This document shows, piece after piece, positions 7,853 to 16,632 of a DNA stretch of 64,000 nucleotides. The notes under the pieces are model-generated. The model was not told where the DNA came from and ran no database searches. It saw only the letters and a list, made by a program, of their open reading frames with translations. The position numbers and the translations under genes are program-made. Position 1 is the stretch's first letter. The number at the start of each line of letters is the position of its first letter. Source of the DNA: Flavobacterium sp. DG2-3 (GTDB taxonomy: Bacteria; Bacteroidota; Bacteroidia; Flavobacteriales; Flavobacteriaceae); contig NZ_JAVAMB010000004.1 of assembly GCF_030730925.1 (NCBI RefSeq), positions 265,626-329,625 on the forward strand. Reading direction: 5' to 3'.

Positions 7853-9787
7853 TCATTTTTTCCTCAACTTATACTTGCTTTCCTTGTAAAGATTTCCAGC
7901 GGTAATGACGTGTGCTAAAGCGTCTTTTGCAAAATCTTCATTTAATTTTACTGGAACAAGAGTTGTATCGTTTTTAATTTCGAATTGAAGCGGTTTCAAA
8001 TTCGGTTGCATGATAACAACTTGGTTTTCTACTCTAAAAGCATTGATGTCATTAAACTGCATGATAGATCTTCCTTTTACTTTCGGATCTAATTTCGTTA
8101 AATTTCGTCCTACCATTGGCGTTTCAAACGGAATTCCTAAATACCCCAATAATGTTGGCGGAATATCAATCTGACTTGCTAAACGATTGTAAACAGCTCC
8201 TTTTGCAACTCCTGGCCCCATAATAAATGCTGGAATATGGAATTTATTTATTGGAACTAAATTCTTACCGTACGTTCTCGTATTATGATCTGCGATAACG
8301 ATGAAAATTGTGTTTTTGAAATAAGCCTCTTTTTTAGCCATTTCGAAGAATTTCCCAATCGAGAAATCGGCATATTTCATGGCGTTATTTACCGTCGCAG
8401 GCTTTTTATCGTAAGGCTTTATTCTTCCTGCCGGATATTCAAAAGGTTCATGATTTGAAGTCGAAAACATTAAAGAGAAAAATGGCTTGTCTCCTTTCGA
8501 TTTAAAATACTGATTGGCTTTGGTTACTAAATCTTCATCAGAATAGCCCCAAGTTCCTTTAAAGGCATATTTATTTCCATCCGATTCAAAATCTTCCTGA
8601 TCTACAATATCACTGAAACCATTTCCGTTGAAGAAAGAAGCCATATTGTCAAAATTTGCCATTCCGCCATAAATGAAACTGGTTTCGTAACCTTTTTGTT
8701 TTAATGCTTCCGCTAAAGTAAAAAATCCTTGTTGCGAGTTTCCAAGCTTTACAACACTTTCTGATGGCGAAGGCAAAAATCCTGTTACGACAGCTTCAAT
8801 TCCGCGGACGCTTCTAGTTCCTGTGCAATATAAATTGGTAAACAAAGTTCCTTCTTTAGACAATTTGTCAAATTCTGGCGTTAAGGGTTTACCGCCTAAA
8901 ATTCCAACATATTCTGCACCTAAACTTTCTTGCAAAAAGATAACCAGATTATACGGTTTCGCTTTAGCAGAATCTGGTTGCTGCACATGCAAAAACGGAA
9001 TTTCAGCATCGGTAAAATCGTTTGGACCTGCAACCATGTATTTCTTTACACGAGCAATCGCTTCGGCTTCATCCATTTTACCATACATTTTAGTATTCCC
9101 TTCATTTTTGATCGAATAAGCCGCAAAGGCAACCGTATAAAATGAATTTAATCCCAAAGTATTGGTTAACTGATCTGTAGAAAAAACAGCATTGCTGGCA
9201 TTAATTGGTCGTTTTGAAGTCAAGCTCGAGCGCGCTCCAAAAAACAATAAAAAAGCCACTAATGGAAAAACCATTAATTTGAATTTATAATCTGCACTTG
9301 TGGTATAGAATAATTGTTTTCCCTTTTTGAAAGCAAAATAAAGTACCACTCCCAAAATAAGGAAAGTCACAATGATAGAAGTCAGATAACTTTTTACAAG
9401 CATTCCGACTACTTCTTTTGGATAAATTAGATAATCTAAGAAAATCTTGTTCGGGCGAGTATCGTATTGTTTCACAAAATCTGGCGAAGCCAATTCTACA
9501 AAAAGAATTAGAAACAGAAACAGAAAACTATAAATTACCAAAAATTTGTTGGTAAATTTTATCCACTTATTCGGCAGAAAAGTAATCAGTAATGCTGGAA
9601 GAAACGACAAATAACAAAGTAATATCAAATCCATTCGAAGACCGATCGGAAAAATATACCAGAAATCTGGCGTCTGCACTACTCTTTCTTTAAAAAGAAA
9701 AAATAAAAATATCCGGCTCAGAGTTGTAATCAACAATCCGATTGCAATAAAACTAAAAACCGGTTTTAAAAAACGTAATTTTTTCAT
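7853..9787 (-). CDS. LtaS-like sulfatase-fold phosphoglycerol transferase
   Basis: 644 residues: about five membrane helices (9-34, 44-74, 81-101, 130-155, 170-185) followed by an extracytoplasmic alkaline-phosphatase-superfamily domain (about 278-600). The metal and catalytic residues of lipoteichoic acid synthase/OpgB-type enzymes are visible: Glu in 'IFLQESLG' (Glu287), the nucleophile Thr in 'CTGTRSVRG' (about Thr324), His in 'TSNHEPF', and the Asp-His pair in 'IADHNTR'. The family moves phosphoglycerol or phosphoethanolamine headgroups onto glycans or lipids at the outer face of the inner membrane. A Gram-negative flavobacterium has no lipoteichoic acid, so the acceptor is unknown. It is last in a tight minus-strand run with the 75-residue protein and the MATE exporter. 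Confidence 0.87.
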   Translation of the reverse strand: MKKLRFLKPVFSFIAIGLLITTLSRIFLFFLFKERVVQTPDFWYIFPIGLRMDLILLCYLSFLPALLITFLPNKWIKFTNKFLVIYSFLFLFLILFVELASPDFVKQYDTRPNKIFLDYLIYPKEVVGMLVKSYLTSIIVTFLILGVVLYFAFKKGKQLFYTTSADYKFKLMVFPLVAFLLFFGARSSLTSKRPINASNAVFSTDQLTNTLGLNSFYTVAFAAYSIKNEGNTKMYGKMDEAEAIARVKKYMVAGPNDFTDAEIPFLHVQQPDSAKAKPYNLVIFLQESLGAEYVGILGGKPLTPEFDKLSKEGTLFTNLYCTGTRSVRGIEAVVTGFLPSPSESVVKLGNSQQGFFTLAEALKQKGYETSFIYGGMANFDNMASFFNGNGFSDIVDQEDFESDGNKYAFKGTWGYSDEDLVTKANQYFKSKGDKPFFSLMFSTSNHEPFEYPAGRIKPYDKKPATVNNAMKYADFSIGKFFEMAKKEAYFKNTIFIVIADHNTRTYGKNLVPINKFHIPAFIMGPGVAKGAVYNRLASQIDIPPTLLGYLGIPFETPMVGRNLTKLDPKVKGRSIMQFNDINAFRVENQVVIMQPNLKPLQFEIKNDTTLVPVKLNEDFAKDALAHVITAGNLYKESKYKLRKK

Positions 9788-9823
9788 TAAAATAGTATAA
9801 GAACGTAAAATCAGAAAAACAGA

Positions 9824-10051
9824 TTACTCTTCGTAACGGTTGATTTCTCTGTCATAAAACTCATTTGCTTTTTCAATCAAACCTTCCATTTCGGCGTTTA
9901 ATTCTGCTTCGTCAAGATCTTCTGCTTCTTCTAAAAACTCAACCTCATCATCTTTCAAATTGATAATAAATCTTGGATAGTCTAGGTGAATGATAAAAAT
10001 ATCATCTGGAAAATCAGTATTATCTCCAAGTAAAAATTTAGGTAATTCCAT
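9824..10051 (-). CDS. small acidic conserved hypothetical protein
   Basis: 75 residues, strongly acidic (more than 20 Asp/Glu, with an acidic run at about 34-60) and no cysteine, signal peptide or membrane segment. The N-terminus 'MELPKFLLGDNTDFPDDIF' looks like a compact beta structure followed by an acidic helix. It lies 28 bases after the MATE gene and 36 before the LtaS-like gene, so it is probably co-transcribed with both. I do not recognise a characterised family; length, start and operon position make it a credible gene. Confidence 0.75.
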   Translation of the reverse strand: MELPKFLLGDNTDFPDDIFIIHLDYPRFIINLKDDEVEFLEEAEDLDEAELNAEMEGLIEKANEFYDREINRYEE

Positions 10052-10079
10052 GTTTATTTTTGTTTTAAATATTTCAAAT

Positions 10080-11465
10080 TTAGCTATTTGAAACTGGATT
10101 ATTAATTAATTTTTTAGTTAAATAATGAAAGCGGATGTACAATGAAATCGCCGCTGCGGTTAAACCCGCCAAAAGTCCGATCCAAACGCCCTGCGCTTTC
10201 AATTCGGTGTGTTCTCCTAAATAATACGAAATCGGAAAACCAATAACCCAATAGGCTACAAAAGTAATGTACATTGGCACTTTTACATCCTGTAATCCGC
10301 GGAGCGCTCCTAAAACCACAACCTGAACTCCGTCAGAAATCTGGAAAACTGCCGCAATTAAAAGCAGTTTTGAGGCAATGCCAATTACTTCTTCATTATC
10401 TAAAATCTGTCCAGTATTTTCCATGTTCAAGAAAATATTAGGAAGGTATTCGTGGAAAACGATAAAGAAAATAGCAAAAACGGTTTCTAAAATTATAGCA
10501 AGCAAAAAGATAGAACGCGCTACAACAATTAGTTTTTTATAATCCATCAAACCTCTTTGGTTGCTGACACGAATCATAGAAGTCACGCTTAATCCCATTG
10601 CAAACATAAAAGTAAGCGATGCCAAACTCAAAGCAATCTGGTTTGCCGCTTGACTTGTTTTGCCAATATTTCCGCAAAGCCAGATCGAAGCGGTAAACAA
10701 TACGACTTCAAAAAGCATCTGCATGGCAGAAGGAAATCCGATGCTGATAATCTTTTTTATGGTAGCTTTTTTAATTTCGTTAAAGCTAAAACCTTTAAAA
10801 AAGCGTTTTAAATCTTCTCTTCGCGAAAGCATGATATGCATAAACATGACCAAAAATATTCTCGAAATTACGGTTCCCAATGCGGCTCCGATAATTCCCA
10901 TTTCTGGAAAAATCCAAATTCCGTAAATTAAAACATAGTTTATAGCCACGTGAAGTACGTTTGCCATGACCATTGCGTACATCGAATATTTAGTTAGCGA
11001 CATTCCGTCTGCAAATTGCTTATACCCTTGATACATTACTAACGGAATCAAAGAAAAAGCAACCCATCCTAAATAAGGTTTTGCAAGCACAATAACATCT
11101 GCCGGTTGGTTTAGCAATTCCATAATCGGTTTGGCAAACATGATTACGGTAAAAAGCACCAAGCCTAAAATAGTGCATAAAAATAAACCGTGATGAAAAG
11201 CAGATCGAATTTTAGTATCATTTTTCTCTGCATCTCCTTCGGCAACAATTGGCGTAATCGCTGTAGAAAACCCGATCCCTAAAGACATTGCTATAAAAAT
11301 CATACTGTTGCCAAGTGAAACTGCCGCCAACTCCGTGCTTCCGATTTTACCAACCATTATGTTATCGACAATACCAATTAATGTATGGCCGACCATACCT
11401 AAAATAACAGGATATGCCAGTCTTAAATTATACGAAAACTCTTTGGTGTACTGCTTTAAATTCAC
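10080..11465 (-). CDS. MATE-family multidrug efflux transporter (NorM-like)
   Basis: 461 residues with 12 hydrophobic helices in two MatE halves. Typical segments include 'YPVILGMVGHTLIGIVDNIMVGKIGSTELAAVSLG' at about 19-53 and 'ALRGLQDVKVPMY' in the second half. It exports cationic compounds using Na+ or H+ at the inner membrane; the substrate is not predictable. It is the first gene of a minus-strand run with the small acidic protein and the LtaS-like enzyme. A -7-like box (CAAAGATA at 11486-11493, read TATCTTTG on the minus strand) lies 21 bases upstream. Confidence 0.92.
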   Translation of the reverse strand: MNLKQYTKEFSYNLRLAYPVILGMVGHTLIGIVDNIMVGKIGSTELAAVSLGNSMIFIAMSLGIGFSTAITPIVAEGDAEKNDTKIRSAFHHGLFLCTILGLVLFTVIMFAKPIMELLNQPADVIVLAKPYLGWVAFSLIPLVMYQGYKQFADGMSLTKYSMYAMVMANVLHVAINYVLIYGIWIFPEMGIIGAALGTVISRIFLVMFMHIMLSRREDLKRFFKGFSFNEIKKATIKKIISIGFPSAMQMLFEVVLFTASIWLCGNIGKTSQAANQIALSLASLTFMFAMGLSVTSMIRVSNQRGLMDYKKLIVVARSIFLLAIILETVFAIFFIVFHEYLPNIFLNMENTGQILDNEEVIGIASKLLLIAAVFQISDGVQVVVLGALRGLQDVKVPMYITFVAYWVIGFPISYYLGEHTELKAQGVWIGLLAGLTAAAISLYIRFHYLTKKLINNPVSNS

Positions 11466-11655
11466 TTGTATTCTATTTTAGTCGGCAAAGATAGTCAGAA
11501 GCTTCGAATTCTATCCTATCAATAAAAATATATCCCGATTTTAAGACAAAAATAAGACGAACTCAATATTATGTAACGATTTTTAAAAATTGTATAACAA
11601 ACACCAAACGCCTTCCCTATAATTTTACATCATAGAAATTTCAAAAATATAAGCC

Positions 11656-12174
11656 ATGAAAAAATTACAGATGTTATGCCTAGCTGCGTTCACAATTTTA
11701 TTTGCCAACACGACTTTCGCTCAAGAAACAGAAGCGACAAATTACGATCAGGGTTTTAGATTAGGTTTCGGAGTAAATGGAGGAATTCCAACCGACAACG
11801 ATTATGACTGGTCTTTGGGTGGAGATGTACGTTTACAGTACGATCTTTCTAAAAAAACATCATTAACCTTAACAACGGGATTTACAAATTTATTTATGGG
11901 GAAAGATGACCTTGGAAATGACATAAAAGATCTTGGATTTATTCCGGCCAAAGCGGGTTTTAAAGCTTTTGTTTTAAAAGATCAATTTTATGTTTTAGGT
12001 GAACTTGGAGCTGGTTTTGCAGTAACAAACGGTTACAACCAAACCACTTTTTTATGGGCACCAGGTATTGGATATGCCAACAAGTACATCGATCTAAGTG
12101 TTCGTTACGAAGATTATCATGACTTTAGAACCAATCAAGTAGCATTGCGTGTTGCTTATGGTTTTAAACTATAA
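11656..12174 (+). CDS. small outer-membrane beta-barrel-like protein
   Basis: 172 residues with a clear signal peptide (about 1-22, 'MLCLAAFTILFANTTFAQE'). The mature part has alternating hydrophobic/polar strands with many Gly and aromatic residues and a repeated 'LTTGFTNLF...' / 'LGELGAGFAV' / 'LSVRYEDYHDF' / 'VALRVAYGF' pattern, fitting an 8-strand barrel such as the OmpW/OprF N-domain type. It ends in FKL rather than a terminal aromatic residue. No specific function is visible. It is transcribed alone and followed by a strong terminator. Confidence 0.75.
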   Translation: MKKLQMLCLAAFTILFANTTFAQETEATNYDQGFRLGFGVNGGIPTDNDYDWSLGGDVRLQYDLSKKTSLTLTTGFTNLFMGKDDLGNDIKDLGFIPAKAGFKAFVLKDQFYVLGELGAGFAVTNGYNQTTFLWAPGIGYANKYIDLSVRYEDYHDFRTNQVALRVAYGFKL

Positions 12175-12207
12175 AAAATAGGTTTAATTTATTATTTTGT
12201 TTTTGGT

Positions 12208-12243
12208 AAAAACCCGACAGTCTGAGGAGTCTGTCGGGTTTTT
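12208..12243 (+). terminator. Rho-independent terminator
   Basis: 13-bp perfect stem (12208-12220/12231-12243, core ACCCGACAG) with a 10-base loop and a T run, 34 bases after the barrel-protein stop. Confidence 0.85.
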
Positions 12244-12285
12244 TAATTTTAGATTTTAGATTATAGAGTGCCAATTCTCGATTAG

Positions 12286-12318
12286 AAACCTGACATATTT
12301 TAAAAACCTGTCAGGTTT
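12286..12318. repeat. ACCTGACA/TGTCAGGT inverted repeat
   Basis: AAACCTGACA (12286-12295) pairs with TGTCAGGTTT (12309-12318) across a 13-base A/T-rich loop. Related in style to the terminator just upstream; it lies in the gap before the 3' end of the PPK2 gene. Confidence 0.6.
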
Positions 12319-12391
12319 AACTATCCACCGATTTTAGAATTTAAAATTCATTTTTACAAAAAGGAATAAATTATCTAATTGCCAAATTATC

Positions 12392-13273
12392 TCAATTACT
12401 CTCTCCCAATTCCTTTTTATACAATTCGATATGTATTGCGGTTTTTTCGTCCAATTCTGGCTCTTTAATATCGGTATGCTTTTTCATTTCTTCCCAAATA
12501 ATTTTAGCCACAATATAACGCGACATCTCTTTATCATCGGCAGGAACAATATACCAAGGCGCATGTGGTGTCGAAGTGCTGTTGATCGCTTCTTCGTAAT
12601 ATTTCATGTAATCATCCCAATAACCTCGCTCTTTCAAATCTCCAGGCGAAAACTTCCAATTGTGTTTTTCCTCTTCCAGACGTCGCAATAAACGCTGACG
12701 CTGTTCTTCTTTGCTCAAATGGAGATAAAACTTCATGACAATTGTTCCGTTTCGGCAAATATGTTTTTCAAAATTGTTAATCTGCTCAATTCTGTTTTGC
12801 CAAAATTCTGGCGTAATGTCATCTACAGAATTGATGTCTGGTAAATTTTCTGCCAAAATATATTCAGGATGCACGCGTGTTACGAGAACATTTTCATAAT
12901 GCGTTCTGTTAAAAATGCCAAATTTTCCTTTTTCTGGAAGCGCAATATAGTGTCGCCACAAATAATCATGTTCCAATTCTGTTGAATTTGGTGTTTTAAA
13001 ACTATGCACCACCACCCCACGCGGATTAAATTCTTTAAAAACTTCTCGAATCAAACTATCTTTTCCCGAAGTATCCATTCCCTGCAGACAAATCAAAACG
13101 CTGTATTTATTGTGAGCATACATGACATCTTGCAAATCGCTTAATTTGGCTTGAACTTTATCCAGTTTTTCTTCCTTTTCTTCATCATCAGCATCTATGT
13201 TCAGTAAAGTTGGAATATCTTTCAATTTAATTTTTTCAACAACTTTAAAATCTTTCGGGTCTATTGATTTCAT
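12392..13273 (-). CDS. ppk2: PPK2-family polyphosphate kinase/phosphotransferase
   Basis: 293 residues, cytoplasmic. It transfers phosphate between polyphosphate and nucleoside mono- or diphosphates. The Walker A loop is GMDTSGKDS (about 65-73), preceded by 'YSVLICLQ', and the Walker B/active-site segment is 'GIFNRTHYENVLVTRVHPE' (about 119-137). The lid region 'RLLRRLEEEKHNWKFSPGDLKERGYW' is conserved. One PPK2 domain of about 230 residues follows a charged N-terminal extension, the layout of class II/III enzymes; the AMP versus ADP preference cannot be read with confidence. It is divergent from the propeller-like gene and not linked to ppk1 or ppx here. Confidence 0.9.
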   Translation of the reverse strand: MKSIDPKDFKVVEKIKLKDIPTLLNIDADDEEKEEKLDKVQAKLSDLQDVMYAHNKYSVLICLQGMDTSGKDSLIREVFKEFNPRGVVVHSFKTPNSTELEHDYLWRHYIALPEKGKFGIFNRTHYENVLVTRVHPEYILAENLPDINSVDDITPEFWQNRIEQINNFEKHICRNGTIVMKFYLHLSKEEQRQRLLRRLEEEKHNWKFSPGDLKERGYWDDYMKYYEEAINSTSTPHAPWYIVPADDKEMSRYIVAKIIWEEMKKHTDIKEPELDEKTAIHIELYKKELGESN

Positions 13274-13316
13274 ATCTTTTTCATTTTTTGTCTTATAAAT
13301 ATAGTAATTTTACGAA

Positions 13317-13334
13317 TCCCGATTGCTATCGGGA
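13317..13334. repeat. short palindrome TCCCGATTGCTATCGGGA
   Basis: 7-bp stem with a 4-base loop between the divergent PPK2 and propeller genes. A sister copy with AGCT loop occurs at 56109-56126. Confidence 0.6.
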
Positions 13335-13370
13335 CTGCTATTCATTGCAATACTTTTCAAAACAACATTC

Positions 13371-14207
13371 ATGGAAAAATTTACATTAGAAATATTATTT
13401 CAAATTATCGGAATCGGTTCAGCATCGGGATTATTTTACAACAATGACGCACTTTACGTAATTGGCGACAACAGCGGATTCTTGTACGAATACAATATGC
13501 AGAGTAAACAATTGAATCAGCATGCTTTAATTGATAATCCAACTGCAAACATTCCGAAAAACCTGAAACCTGATTTCGAATCTTTAACACATCATAATGA
13601 CACACTTTATGTCTTTGGTTCGGGTTCTACCGAAAACCGAAACAAAATGATTGAGTTTGATATTAAATCTAAAACGGTTTTACAAAAAAATAACTTAGTC
13701 GATCTGTATGCTGTAATGCAGAATTTTGGAGAAATAAAACCCGAAGATTTTAATCTGGAAGGTGCTATTTTTGATGGCGAAAACTGGTATTTATTCAATC
13801 GCGGAAATGGTATTTCTAATAAAAACACGATTTTTACGATTCACGCTAAAAATCTCGGAGAAGAATTTGCACTGATTTCTGTTAATTATAAACTTCCAAA
13901 AATAAAAGGCGTTCGCTCTAGTTTTACCGATGCCGTTTTAGTCGACGATAAAATTTATTTTCTTTCAACTGCAGAAGACACTAAATCGACTTACGACGAT
14001 GGCGAAATCTTAGGAAGTTTCATCGGAAGAATTGATGTAAAAACCATGAAAATAGATTTCACTCAAAAAATTACCTCAACTAATAAATTTGAAGGTCTGA
14101 CTTTATTCAAAAAAGAAAACAATAAAATTGAGTTTTTGCTTTGTGAAGACAATGATACAGATCTTTTAGAAACTAAGATTTATAAATTGACTTTGCCGGT
14201 TAAATAA
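13371..14207 (+). CDS. beta-propeller-like protein of unknown function
   Basis: 278 residues from the ATG at 13371; the frame is open further up to a TTG at 13323 but that passes through an intergenic palindrome, so the ATG is preferred. Several segments of 'LYVIGDNSGFLYEY' / 'LYVFGSGSTENRNKMIEFD' / 'WYLFNRGNGISNKNTIF' / 'IYFLSTAEDT' type suggest repeated four-stranded blades, as in SdiA-regulated or DUF6929-like proteins. No signal peptide, no cysteine-rich motif and no catalytic signature are visible. A structured inverted repeat follows the gene. Function unknown; fold assignment is inference. Confidence 0.7.
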   Translation: MEKFTLEILFQIIGIGSASGLFYNNDALYVIGDNSGFLYEYNMQSKQLNQHALIDNPTANIPKNLKPDFESLTHHNDTLYVFGSGSTENRNKMIEFDIKSKTVLQKNNLVDLYAVMQNFGEIKPEDFNLEGAIFDGENWYLFNRGNGISNKNTIFTIHAKNLGEEFALISVNYKLPKIKGVRSSFTDAVLVDDKIYFLSTAEDTKSTYDDGEILGSFIGRIDVKTMKIDFTQKITSTNKFEGLTLFKKENNKIEFLLCEDNDTDLLETKIYKLTLPVK

Positions 14208-14294
14208 AATTCCAATAAAAAAATTCCAAATTCCAATTTTTGGGGTTTCGCAGAGATTCAAAGAATAAACACAGAGATGCACAAAGATTTTTAC

Positions 14295-14367
14295 TCTCGC
14301 AGATTTCGCAGATCAGACAGATTTTTTATTATCTGCTAAATCTCCAAAATCTGCGAGAATATTTTTT
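14295..14367 (+). terminator. long hairpin with T run after the propeller gene
   Basis: TCTCGCAGATTT (14295-14306) pairs with AAATCTGCGAGA (14347-14358), with an inner CAGA/TCTG pairing, followed by a run of T. It may act as a terminator. The surrounding 14220-14455 region is also made of AATTCC, CAGAGATTC and ATTTGTG repeat phrases. Confidence 0.55.
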
Positions 14368-14476
14368 TGAACTCGATAAATTATTTAAAGAAATCGTTTA
14401 ATCTGTGTCAAATAAAAATTTGTGAAAATTTGTGTAATTTGTGGCAAAAAACATTGCCATTTAAGTAATCTAGAAT

Positions 14477-14941
14477 ATGAAAAATTCAATTATTTTATTG
14501 CTAATAATTTTTACAATTTTAACTGGCGGTTATTTTTTCTATTCATCTAAAGCAAAGAAAACGGAGAACGAATATTATAAGCCCTTATATGTAAAAGATT
14601 TAAATCCAAAATCTTTTATTACAATTCTTAAAAAGAGATATGATAAAACTGCGATAAATAGTGTAACAATGAGTGGCGATTTTCCAGATAATTGGGTAAA
14701 GCCAAAGGATGTAGAATACTTAATATCTATAATGCATTCTAAGAAAAAATGTTGCGGATACATGAATATACTTTCTTCTCATCTTTCAACAGAAAATGCT
14801 GAAGTTGGTGGCTTTGCTATCCTTTTTTTAAATTCATATATTAATAAAACAAAAATAAATCTAGGATTAAATAGCTACCCAAAAACGGACAAAGAGTCTA
14901 TTAAAACAATAGAAAAATGGTATAAAACTACCCAAAAGTAA
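14477..14941 (+). CDS. small membrane-anchored hypothetical protein
   Basis: 154 residues. The N-terminus is one hydrophobic helix (about 5-22, 'IILLLIIFTILTGGYFFY') followed by a Lys-rich stretch, so the rest is predicted periplasmic. There is no lipobox Cys; the only cysteines are an adjacent pair in 'KKKCCGYMN'. No family is recognised. It starts a plus-strand set of four small unassigned genes (14.5-16.4 kb). Possible explanations are an immunity- or inhibitor-type protein or a lineage-specific gene; nothing in the sequence decides. Confidence 0.6.
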   Translation: MKNSIILLLIIFTILTGGYFFYSSKAKKTENEYYKPLYVKDLNPKSFITILKKRYDKTAINSVTMSGDFPDNWVKPKDVEYLISIMHSKKKCCGYMNILSSHLSTENAEVGGFAILFLNSYINKTKINLGLNSYPKTDKESIKTIEKWYKTTQK

Positions 14942-14965
14942 TTCGAATTTATTCAAGTCAAATTA

Positions 14966-15643
14966 ATGAAACAACTCTATAAAACTTTAATTATCCTATT
15001 TTTTATCAGCCTTAAAATTTATTCTCAAAAACAGCAGGCGGTAATTTACTTTAAAGACGGAGATTCTATTGAAGGATACGCTTATCTTAAATTCAATAAA
15101 ATAAAATTTAAAGTTGCTCTCGAAGACAAACCCGATACTTGGGATGAGAAATTCGTAAAAAAAATTACATTTATTGATTTTGGCTTTTCAAGAACTTTCG
15201 AATATGTAAAATTAAATTCTTTGGACAAACCTAAATTGGTAGAAGTTATTACCAAAGGAGAAGCTACTTTATATAAAAAAATTGGATCAGATTTTAGTCT
15301 TATTGATAACATTTATAATCCTTACGACGACCGTCCAACCAGTTCTGGAGGCACAAATTTAAATCCTGACTTTAAATCTCAAGTAAGTTCCGATATGGGG
15401 TTACAGTCTTCTTATCCTTATGGGCATTCACCAGACCCTTCTGTTTTTTATTATGTCAAAAAACAAAATGACAAATATCCAACGTGTTTAAACTGTGGTA
15501 TCATAAATGCATGGCGAAAAAACACTTCTAAAGTTTTTGCTGACTGCGATTTTATAGTCAAAAAATTAAAAGGCGATAAATGGATTTTTGAAGATATTAA
15601 AGAAATTGTCGAATTTTATAATGACGTTTGTTTAGGAGAATAA
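14966..15643 (+). CDS. secreted hypothetical protein
   Basis: 225 residues with a signal peptide (about 1-20, cleavage near 'LKIYSQKQQA'). The N-terminal part ('VIYFKDGDSIEGYAYLKFNKIKFKVA') reads as a small beta barrel typical of many secreted Bacteroidota proteins of the form 'KDGxxxxGxxxL...IKFK'. The second half has a Gly/Ser/Tyr-rich loop and three cysteines ('TCLNCG', 'FADCDF'), perhaps a disulfide. It begins 24 bases after the previous stop, so probably the same transcript. No function can be assigned. Confidence 0.65.
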   Translation: MKQLYKTLIILFFISLKIYSQKQQAVIYFKDGDSIEGYAYLKFNKIKFKVALEDKPDTWDEKFVKKITFIDFGFSRTFEYVKLNSLDKPKLVEVITKGEATLYKKIGSDFSLIDNIYNPYDDRPTSSGGTNLNPDFKSQVSSDMGLQSSYPYGHSPDPSVFYYVKKQNDKYPTCLNCGIINAWRKNTSKVFADCDFIVKKLKGDKWIFEDIKEIVEFYNDVCLGE

Positions 15644-15679
15644 TAACTAAAGATGTAATTCTAAAAAAATAAACCAAAA

Positions 15680-16024
15680 ATGAAATTAGCTGATTTTTTA
15701 GAATGCAATAATCTAATCCAGATTGGTGCGATCTCGAAATTAACAATTACTAAACGGGGCAAAAGCAATCCAGAAATTATACTGAATTTAGAAGACAAAG
15801 AAAAAATCAGTACTTTTCTGGATGAATTTTCGACTGTAAAAAATGACATGCAATTTGTAACGATGATGGCACCTCCCTATGACTTAATTTTAGAAGCATC
15901 TGATTTTAATTCTTTATTAATTGGCATATTGCCTGAAGTGAAAAGTTTCCGAATTCCTGATCAAGGCACAGATATAGAATTCGAGCAAGATTTTCTAACC
16001 ATTCTAAAAAAATACCCTAACTAA
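15680..16024 (+). CDS. small hypothetical protein
   Basis: 114 residues, soluble, no signal peptide or cysteine cluster (one Cys near the N-terminus). 'IISKLTITKRGKSNPEIILNLEDKEKISTFLDEF'-like alternation suggests a beta-sheet followed by helices. Its stop codon is immediately followed by the ATG of the next gene, so the two are translationally linked. No family recognised. Confidence 0.6.
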   Translation: MKLADFLECNNLIQIGAISKLTITKRGKSNPEIILNLEDKEKISTFLDEFSTVKNDMQFVTMMAPPYDLILEASDFNSLLIGILPEVKSFRIPDQGTDIEFEQDFLTILKKYPN

Positions 16025-16438
16025 ATGCAATTCTATTTTAAAGAAGAAAATATCTCAGAAGGAAAAGTTATTGACCTCAAATGTCATAAATGTTCTTTAA
16101 CAACTTCCTCATTTAATATAGCAGGCAATAGCTGGGCAATGAATTTTCTCGGAATTATTGGAGTATATAATCCTTTAGAAAATGAATTATTTGTCACTTC
16201 ATTAACGAAACACGAATTTCAAAATTACGCTGTTATTGCTCGAAATGAAGTTAGCGACCGTTTGAAACTTTTAGTAAATCGAGATAATTTGGTTTTCCTA
16301 AAGAATGAAAAAGATTCAAATAATAAATTGGTTAAAAATTGTCCGCATTGCAATGAAAAATTAGAAGAAATGAAAGAGCGTTCTTTAGAAGAATTTGTTT
16401 TAGAAGGAGGTAAAGTTTATACGATAGCATCTTATTAA
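16025..16438 (+). CDS. zinc-ribbon-like hypothetical protein
   Basis: 137 residues starting on the base after the preceding TAA. Two CxxC pairs, 'KCHKCSL' (about 20-23) and 'NCPHCNEK' (about 107-110), are far apart but could form one zinc-ribbon site. The middle part is a beta-rich stretch without recognised motif. No membrane segment. The pairing with the 114-residue gene suggests a joint function, not known. Confidence 0.6.
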   Translation: MQFYFKEENISEGKVIDLKCHKCSLTTSSFNIAGNSWAMNFLGIIGVYNPLENELFVTSLTKHEFQNYAVIARNEVSDRLKLLVNRDNLVFLKNEKDSNNKLVKNCPHCNEKLEEMKERSLEEFVLEGGKVYTIASY

Positions 16439-16482
16439 AATATTTTTTTCCAAAAAATGCTACAAGATTGCAAAATATTAAG

Positions 16483-16506
16483 TGAGACGCACTGCAAAGC
16501 GTCTCA
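16483..16506. repeat. GAGACGCACTGC palindromic repeat, copy 1
   Basis: TGAGACGC (16483-16490) pairs with GCGTCTCA (16499-16506). Sister copies lie at 20438-20463 and 22844-22868. The rest of 16440-16630 is filled with degenerate 'CTTTGTATCTCTG' phrases. Confidence 0.6.
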
Positions 16507-16632
16507 ACATAAAACCTATAAACCTTTGTATCTCTGTATCTTTGAACCTTAAAAAAAATATTTTAATATTTTTTTCACCCCTGTCCCAACCTTTTTATCT
16601 TTTTATCTCTCTATATAAGAAAGACAACAATT

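Noticed and set aside
16521..16544. TATCTTTG as promoter of the sigma factor gene
   Set aside because: It belongs to a degenerate 'CTTTGTATCTCTG' repeat phrase common in these intergenic regions, and no -33 box is at the right distance.
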